Shown here: positions 57,135 through 64,000 of the stretch, in pieces | How the letters are laid out: every line of letters starts with the position of its first letter | How positions within the stretch are numbered: position 1 is the stretch's first letter | Assembly (NCBI GenBank): GCA_954871525.1 | Contig: OX940870.1 | Location: 7,347,501 to 7,411,500, forward strand | DNA: 64,000 nucleotides | Reading direction: 5' to 3' | Origin: Parietaria judaica | Taxonomy: Eukaryota; Streptophyta; Magnoliopsida; Rosales; Urticaceae | Translations under genes and position numbers: made by a program | Notes under the pieces: generated by a model | Seen by the model: the letters and a program-made list of their open reading frames with translations, nothing else | Told to the model about the DNA's origin: nothing | Databases searched by the model: none

Positions 57135-57960
57135 TCCGTACATGTCTTTGGATGTCAAATGACGCCCCGTTGATTCTCTTAAACTTTTGGGGGCGCCCAG
57201 AGCACATATAGACGGTTAGGGACGTGTTTGGACGTCCGAGGAGACTATTGGGCACTCGGACTCAAAAAGGGCCATAATTACACATGGCATTCAAAAGGCC
57301 TCGGGCTCACTAAAGCCCATAATTGCACATGACCCATGTGAGCTCCGTGGATGTCCGTGGATGTCAATCGACGCCCGATCAAGGCCCGGAATGTCGTTAA
57401 GCTTCCGGGAGCGTCCAGAACGTGCATAGTCGATAAAAAGAGTGCATCTGGGTCCCTATGGCATCCAAAAGGCCTGGGCTCGCAAAAGCCTACAATTGCA
57501 CATGGTCACTGTTAGCTCCGTTGATGTCCATGGATGCCAACAAACGCCCGATCAAGGCCCGTGGATGCCATTAACCTTTTGGGAGCGCCTGGAACGCATA
57601 GAGGCGGTCATGGACGCATTTGGACACCCGAGACATTCCCGAGGACTGAAACTTGCAATTATTAATTGCCTCTCACTCAGACCCTAGACTTCCAACAAAT
57701 AGGAAGCTTCCTATTTATCAAACGGTAACTCATTCAAAGTTCAAACGCTCTCTACAACTATAAAAGTCTTGTTTCTCTCTTATATATGTATTCAATAAAA
57801 TATCCGGCTAATCTTGAGCTTAAGAGGTGAATAGGGAGGTACCCCCTCCCGTTCTCCTGACCGGGTCTTTCAGGTTTTACAGACACAAAAGCTAGCTAGA
57901 GCGGAACCGCTAGAGAAATTTTAAGGTCCGATCTCCAACCTGTCTTACGGAGATTATGGT
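57135..57960 (+). mobile_element. LTR-like block with U3 tandem repeats
   Basis: Three diverged copies of a ~190-base unit (ACGCCCGATCAAGGCCCG phrases near 57160, 57373, 57544) precede a TATA box (ACTATAAAAG, 57757-57766). An R/U5-like stretch follows, GGTACCCCCTCC...CTGACCGGGTCTTTCAGG, which resembles the Tat LTR at 30240-30300 read on the minus strand. Termini and target duplication could not be fixed. Probably a solo or truncated gypsy LTR, directly upstream of the next gene. Confidence 0.55.
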
Positions 57961-58239
57961 ACTCTACGATCACCGACCTATATCCCGGAGCCCTTGTCTA
58001 AAGAACGGGGGATATGCAGAAAACAGCAGAGATAAAGAAACGACATAAATTCACTTTAAAACGACACTTAGAGAAGAGAAACGATAAGAATCATGAGAAC
58101 TCCCCGATAACGCGTGCTTTCAGTTTCAGTTAGTCAAGAGTCTAACCACCGATCTTCTGCCGTACAAGTCAAAATTGACAGAGCGAGCAAACAAGAAAGA
58201 AAGAAAGAAAGCGCATCAGAGAGAGAGAGAGAGAGAGAG

Positions 58240-58987
58240 ATGGGTAACTGCTTGGGGTTGGACGACAGCAAAAAGGAAGAGAAGAAGGAAGCCGAGCGAT
58301 TAGCCTCCGCCGAAGTCCGCGCCAAAGCCGCCGAAGCTGCCCAGAGACGGTATTCATTTCAACCTCTGCAACACTCTTTCCAGTTTCTTTGCTCGAAAAG
58401 TTTGGTTGTTGACCTGAAGAATATTGAAACCTTGAACAAGTTTCAAATTTGGCCTATTTCGCTGAGTTGAAGGGGTCCTAATTCTTGATGTATTGCGTTG
58501 AGGATGATACAAGAAGCGATTTATATTCTTTGATGTATTCAGATTGAACTATGTCGGAGAAAGATTGTACCGTTAAAGTTGAATGCCATGAGGTTTTGAA
58601 ATTTGGGGCTTTTTTTTTCGTAATTGCAGGCAAGAGGATTATGAGAAGTCCGCCGCTGGAAGAGCGGCACGGGCACAGCAACAGGCCGAGGCAAAAAGAG
58701 CGGCAAATCCCAATAGAGGCGAACCGGTTCTAAAGGTTGTCCTTTATGATCCTTCTTGTTTCAAATGCTTCACTAACCTAGTTGCGAAGTTTTTAGTACT
58801 TTTGCCATTCTTCAATTTGAGTTATTAATTTATAGTGAAAAACCAGAATACTTCTATATGAATTAACCCAAGAATCAGAGTTTTAGTTCGGGTGTATCGT
58901 CTTTTATGTTCACTCTTAGTCTATTCGAGTCTTAATTTTTCTACGTTTTTGCTGTTGGTTTTGTGATTGCAGTGGCAAATGGGTTAA
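58240..58987 (+). CDS. Small SVIP-like N-myristoylation-signal protein, three exons
   Basis: Exons 58240-58349, 58630-58735 and 58973-58987 encode 76 residues. It starts MGNCLGL, a strong N-myristoylation (and Cys palmitoylation) signal, then a charged Lys/Glu/Ala helix (KKEAERLASAEVRAKAAEAAQRRQEDYEKSAAGRAARAQQQAEAKRAA) and ends GEPVLKWQMG. The layout (MG-C start, A/E/K/R helix with AEAA-RRQ, glycine- and tryptophan-containing end) matches small VCP/p97-interacting proteins, which bind p97 through an Arg/Ala-rich helix and restrain ER-associated degradation. Homology to animal SVIP is my inference; the protein is common but uncharacterised in plants. The last exon codes only WQMG. The leader holds an (AG)11 tract and lies next to the LTR-like block at 57135-57960. 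Confidence 0.8.
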
Positions 58988-59691
58988 GGGCATTGCTTCA
59001 GGCCACCAATTTGTTTATAGTAAGTCCGTTTTTTTAACAACTTTTTGAATCCTGCTCTACTGAAAGTTCCGATTTTATTTCTGTGGAAGAAATTCTTTAT
59101 TGATAGAATAGAACAGTAAATTACACCGGTACAGATAAACTTAGCGGTAATTATTCTTTATTTGTTGCAGTTTTCGTCATAAGGATTCAACTGTCGACCA
59201 TGCTGCCATCTATATCGGGAATTTTGTTTTGTGAACTTTCCGGTTAAAATAAACAATTGAATATGTGTAATTGGGAATAATGAACATTCAAAATGTAGAT
59301 TCAGTTCTTGTACATTTACACGGCATTTTAGCGGTTTCACTTTGAACAATTGCGTTTGAACTTTGTATGTGTTATTACCTTTATGAAGTATAAACCTCGT
59401 TTCAAAAAAACAATTTTAATCCTAGATACTTTCTTGCCATAGATTCAATGAGATCTGAAATTTGATATAATGTGATTCAGTTTCTTTAACAGGACGAACT
59501 TATACCTAGAGAAAATAATACCATAAGAGGGTTTAACACTGTACATTGCGACCAATCACCGCAAGCGACATCGAGTCCAATTGCCTAATAACCTAAGTGC
59601 TATATTATACATTTTAATTCTGCAAAACCAAATATAATATATCTATATATATTAGGAAATCAAATGTATTGTGATAAGACAAGTTCAGCTT
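58988..59691. other. Intergenic between convergent genes
   Basis: 3' UTR of the small protein (plus strand) and of NPGR1 (minus). No further gene is seen. Confidence 0.6.
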
Positions 59692-62643
59692 TCAAGCAAT
59701 GGGTTGCACCGGAGCCGACATCTGCAGCTCATGAGCGGCTTGGAAAAACTCCGCCGCTTGCTGCAGCAACCCTTCCGATTTCGCAACCAACCCGAGGTTT
59801 AGCCACGCTTCATGGTTTGTCGGCTCTAACCGAAGAGCATTCATTAGAAAGCTTCTCGCGATCGGCAGCGACTCGCTGCCGAGTTTCATCAGCACCATCG
59901 CCGTTGAAACGATGCTCGGAACGTAATCGGGCTGAATTGACAGCGAGAACGAATAGGCAATGAGGGCCTCTTTGCCTAACGACCGTGCCTCGAACAACAT
60001 ACCTGTGCAATACGGGTTGTTTCGGTCATTAGATTTGCGATTGATTAAGAAGTAATTGCAAGAGAAATAGGGAGGTATTTTTACCTGTTGTGTGCCAGCT
60101 TCTTGGTGAGTAAAGTTCGATCAAATTGGCTTTGTCAAGGCATGTTTTTGCATCAGGCCACATACCAAGTTTCGTGTAAATGGCAGCTAAATCTTGCCAT
60201 GCTTCACTCTCCAGTTTTTTTTCTTCTAATGCCTGTCGAGAGACAATATCAGTATATAACTAGGGCTGTTCATTTCTGGCTACGAATTCCAAACTAATTC
60301 GGCTGAGACCGAGCCCAATCCGCCCCATCTAAATTGTGTTGGATTGGACCGACCTAAAATGTGTACAGACCCGGAGTCCGGTCCACAGCTCAACTTTGGG
60401 TTGATCCTGTCATCCTACTACCTATCCCATTTAAAAACAAAAACAAAAAGATGGAAACGAAAGATTATGTTTGGATTGTTACTAATGTCATTGGATTTAA
60501 GATATTTTTTTTCGGGGGTTTAATTTAATAGATTGAATCTTAAGATTGCTTATGGATCGCCTAAATCGGCCTAAAGCAACCCAAAAGCCCGCCCCAAAGC
60601 GACCTGCGGCTCAGTCTAATCCAACCCTCAATGTTGTTGGATTGGACGGGGCATAACGGTCTGATCCAACCCGTGCACATATAACAACCAGCCGCTTAGT
60701 TTGTAAGGAGGAGCAGTGTCTCTTGATTTAAGAAAGAAGCAAGATTTATGAACCAAATGGAATGGTTTGACTTTGATTATATACCTCGGACTCAGAGATG
60801 TTCTGTTGCCGAAGCCTTTTAGTTTGGCTTTCCTTCTTCGCTTGAACCAACGCTAATAAGAGCCTGTACGTTTCTATGGCCTGTTTGGGCTGTTCCTGCG
60901 CAACCTGCAGCACTGCTTTCAGCCGCAAAAGCTCCAACTGGTCGACCCGCCCAGCCTCGTCCAACGCAAAGCTGACCACTGTCTCGGCATCCTTGAACTG
61001 CTGCCGCGCCGACATGACAAGCGCCAAAAGCCTCCACCCACACCCTGAGCTTCCCGCAGCCGAATCTGTGTACGCCATCGCACTCTCGAACGCTGCTTCG
61101 ACGTTCCTCTGCGCCGCGTTTTCTCTCCCGAGGCAGAACAGCGCTTCCGGATCGTCCTCTAATGCTGCGGAGTTCAGACATCGCAACGCCTCTCGCTGCA
61201 GAGTGTGCCGTTCAGAGTCCGACGCAGAGCCTCGAGCCGCGCTGCCACAGCACACGCCGAGAAACTTGTGTGCTTGCCCTCGGAAATGCTCGTACCGTTC
61301 ACTCGCTGCGTCAATCGCTTTCTGCGAGAGCTCGATTCCCCGTTTGGCTCGTGTCGGGTCTCGCGAACACAGCATTGCGCCGAAGAGAAAAGCGCGGAAG
61401 TATGGCACGTGACCCGCTTCGGAGCGGCCAGCGACTTTCTCCAGAAGGCTCAGCGCCGTCTCGTCCTGCCCCGCCGCACTATAGCACAGCGCGAGAAAGT
61501 ACCACCGATCAGCGCGGGCATAGATTCCGGGGAGTATCTGCTCGGCGTGCTGAGCCAAAAGCTCGAATTGCCCAGAAATCGAGAGCGCGAATGTCAGGTG
61601 ATCCATGATCTCTTGGTCCCACCTAATCTCGTGAGTTGAAACCTTGCTCATCAGGATCAGAAGCAGAAGAATGGCTTCCTCGGCACTGTTTCCAGGTGCC
61701 GGCTGACCCCAGACCTGGTACTGAAGCGGGAGATTCGTCTCAACGCCGCTGTAGAGCAGCATTTTGGCCATGCTCTTCTGCGCCATGGCAAGCCTCTCGG
61801 GTGCCATGTTCCACGGCTTCACCAGTGCTCGGCGGTACGAAGCAATGGCATTGTCGAGAAACCCTGCTTTGGTCCAAAGGTGAGGCAGTAACTCCAGTGC
61901 CTTGTGAAACATGTCCTGCAATTTGCAGTCGTCAGAGATTCCCTCCGGTGTTCCGTTGGGCATCGCGGATTCTACGGTGTCGAGGATGATCTTGCACTCT
62001 TTCGCAGCATCTGATTTCAGAGAGAGCATCAGATGAAGCCCCCGGTACCGATTCTAGTCATCTTCCGAATCCTATAAAATGCAAAAGTGAGGGATTTCAT
62101 CGTACCTATGTATCTTCCGAGTTCCTCCAGCGATCTCGCCTTGAGCAGAATCGCTTCCACGAGGAGGCTGACGGAGTGCATCGACATCAAACCCGGAGGA
62201 ACGACATCGCTTTTGGACCGCGGCTTTCGCGGCCGAGTTCTCTCGACGATCGCCCTCGTCATCCTCGGCGCCAACGCCTTGACGTCGATGCCCTGAAACA
62301 CCTGAAGCGCAGCGTCGAAGTTCCCTCTCTGGAACTCCAGTCTCCCCAGCAAAGCCCTGGCCTCCTGAGAGGCCCGAAAGTCAACGACCAAAGTCAACAA
62401 AAATCAAATTACAGTGATTTGCTGAAGTAGACAGAGAGACAAACAAACCTCATAGTTCAAAGAAAGGGCCTCTTTCAGAGTCGATTCGGCTTCGTCCACC
62501 TGAATGTCTTCGAGTCGGGATTCCCAGTCCCCGGTGTTCCGCGACGAGAGCCCGCTCGCCGAGAAGTCTCGGGTGGCGAGAGACTCCGGCGAGTGCGGCG
62601 GCTCCTCTATCTTGAACTGCTCTCCTGAACAAGCACACAGCAT
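59692..62643 (-). CDS. NPGR1: NPGR1-like calmodulin-binding TPR protein, five exons
   Basis: Exons 62643-62449, 62364-62106, 62010-60785, 60232-60085 and 60002-59692 give 712 residues. The start MLCACSGEQF and the following SPESLATRDFSASGLSSR-TGDWESR-ED-QVDEAESTLKEALSLNYE are hallmarks of the NO POLLEN GERMINATION-related family. About ten TPR-type helical hairpins follow (EEARALLGRLEFQRGNFDAALQVFQGID, HSVSLLVEAILLKARSLEELGRY, KALELLPHLWTKAGFLDNAIASYRRAL and others to the end). NPG1 and NPGR1/2 bind calmodulin and work with a PI4-kinase complex at the plasma membrane; NPG1 is needed for pollen germination. Family and length match; assignment to NPGR1 rather than NPGR2 rests on recalled wording (RPRKPRSK-DVVPPGLMSMHSVSLL). 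Intron 3 contains a degenerate MITE. No coding damage is visible. Confidence 0.9.
60261..60677. mobile_element. Degenerate hAT MITE in NPGR1 intron 3
   Basis: The left end is TAGGGCTGTTCA with flank TATATAAC (60253-60260). The right flank CATATAAC (60678-60685) matches in 7 of 8 bases, but the right terminus CAGCCCTA is missing. The interior repeats TTGGATTGGAC and GATCCAACC as in related elements. An old copy. Confidence 0.65.
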
Positions 62644-64000
62644 TTTCTCTCCTCTCTCTCTTCTCGGCGAGTTTCTTCACGTCTTCAACAGAGCTAACAA
62701 GCTCGAACTAACACTGCTTACAATGGAGATCCACAGAGCATTGGAGGAATCACCTGAAAGACAAAACCAAAACCCGAATATCGAATCTTTGTTGAGAATC
62801 GACGCCATGAAAGCAACTTCTCAGTTGAGAAGTCTCTCTGTTGTGGTCTGGGTTTTTCAAAACTTTGGACTTTCTCTCTCTCTCTCTCCTCTCGTCAGCG
62901 AGCCTCGCTTGTGATCTCCATTGAAAGCGCTTGCCTCCAAAAAATTATTAATTAATTTAATATACAAACAAAAGGACAGACAGAACAGTGATGGGAAAAA
63001 AAATGTAATAATATAACAACATAGGGTAAAAAAAAATTATATAATAAAAACGATTGAATTTGAATACGTGACTCCGAGTTCAATATGGGCATTTCTTGTT
63101 TTGTTTCCTTTTTCTTTTACATTTTTCAGAGTTTTGTAGCAGAACACTCGTTCATTGTCTCATAGATTCTCTGCTTTTATTTCACCTGTTTTCTGATTTT
63201 TTTTATATGAGCACTCAAGTGAATTTTAATGTCGTTTATGACTTCTAAACGTCGTATAGTAGTGATATAACAAGTAATGATGAAGGAAGGTGGCTCGAAT
63301 AATATACTTGATCAGCTACTTGTAAAAAAAATAAAAATAGTATAACGTTGGCCATGTTCTGCACTTTATTATGCAATAATAAGCTCTAATTTTGGCTCAT
63401 AAAAACAAATTAAACTTGTTTCTTTAAATGCTTATTAAAAGTTTTAAACCCCTACTGTAACAAATTACAACGACTTATATTTTGCCAATAGCAATAATGT
63501 CTCTTTGATAAAGGGCCAGTTTGAATAAACTTTATTACATGAAGAAAAAAAAAAACTGAAAATTTGATGCCTATTTTGGCGATACTGTATAGCCCAAATT
63601 ATTGTAATTAATCTTAAGTTTAATTATAAATATTAATAAAATATTGATTGAATTCTTTTCTATTTTTTTTATTTTTGAAAGAGAAAAAAAAAATGTTGAT
63701 TGAATTCAAACACGGCAGTTCTGAGTTTTTTTTTTTTTTTTTTTTTGATAGAGGCTATAGCTGTCTGACATAGCTAGTTTATGACATGTGGTCTCACACT
63801 CTAAAGTTTAAGCTTTATTTAGACTTAAAGTGCCATAATATCAAGTATTGACTCTTAAATGTTAAATCTAACTTTTTCCACTAATGTTATTGCGAAACGC
63901 TTTCTCTAAAAGACACCGCATCATTGCTCAATATTCATCTTCGATTTTAATATTGTCACTCGGATTTTCGCAATGTGCTCACGTGACTGACTTTAAGAAA
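62644..64000. other. NPGR1 upstream region and AT-rich flank
   Basis: 62644-62930 is probably the NPGR1 leader and promoter (minus strand), with a CT/GA microsatellite at 62873-62889. Beyond 62930 the DNA is AT-rich with poly-A/T runs (for example T24 near 63723-63746); no gene or complete element is recognised. Confidence 0.55.

Noticed and set aside
61162..61989. Plus-strand frames opposite NPGR1 exon 3
   Set aside because: Antisense shadows of the TPR coding exon.

Overview
This is a stretch of nuclear DNA from a flowering plant, most likely a core eudicot. The genes carry short GT-AG introns, plant-specific families are present (EXO70 expansion, BAHD, GDSL, ZCF37, NPG1-related), there is a plant-type tRNA-Pro, and much of the space between genes is occupied by plant transposon lineages (Ty3/gypsy Tat, Ty1/copia-like, hAT, Mutator-like MITEs). 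I cannot name the species from sequence alone.

Layout. 1-980: a repeat array and a weak small ORF. 1677-1748: tRNA-Pro(UGG). 2554-4545: GPN-loop GTPase QQT1/GPN2, ten exons, the last intron being an AT-AC (U12-type) intron. 5900-8726: a two-exon EXO70 exocyst gene whose intron carries a hAT MITE. 12229-13527 (-): single-exon BAHD acyltransferase. 14653-22500: a complete solo LTR, an LTR plus primer-binding site relic, a fold-back Mutator-like MITE, and a five-exon GDSL esterase (20471-22138). 22511-26773: a structurally complete hAT transposon with an uninterrupted two-exon transposase. 27197-28319: a second fold-back MITE. 29347-43757: a large Tat-lineage gypsy element on the minus strand. 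It has a gag-pol polyprotein with one nonsense codon and a mutated RT active site, a 166-bp tandem array, and a separate intron-containing gene on the opposite strand. 44130-46183: a non-autonomous copia-like element with a nested hAT MITE. 46326-46874: hAT MITE. 48092-49223: sister copy of the second fold-back MITE. 49224-53715: gene-poor AT-rich DNA.

The right end is a gene cluster: a ZCF37-like membrane protein (53716-54525), an AKAP17A/XE7-like splicing factor (55584-56897, minus, with a probable GC-AG intron), an LTR-like block (57135-57960), a small SVIP-like myristoylation-signal protein (58240-58987), and an NPGR1-type calmodulin-binding TPR protein (59692-62643, minus).

The host genes look like unrelated housekeeping and trafficking genes; no metabolic cluster is evident. 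Two themes are membrane trafficking and pollen growth (EXO70, NPGR1) and RNA or nuclear functions (QQT1, AKAP17A-like), but neighbourhood in a plant genome does not imply joint function. The most unusual content is in the mobile DNA: the antisense gene of the Tat element, its higher-order tandem array, two polypurine-tract-like motifs, and the apparently intact hAT element. Exon models were built by hand from reading frame, splice consensus and family expectation; transcripts would be needed to confirm them.
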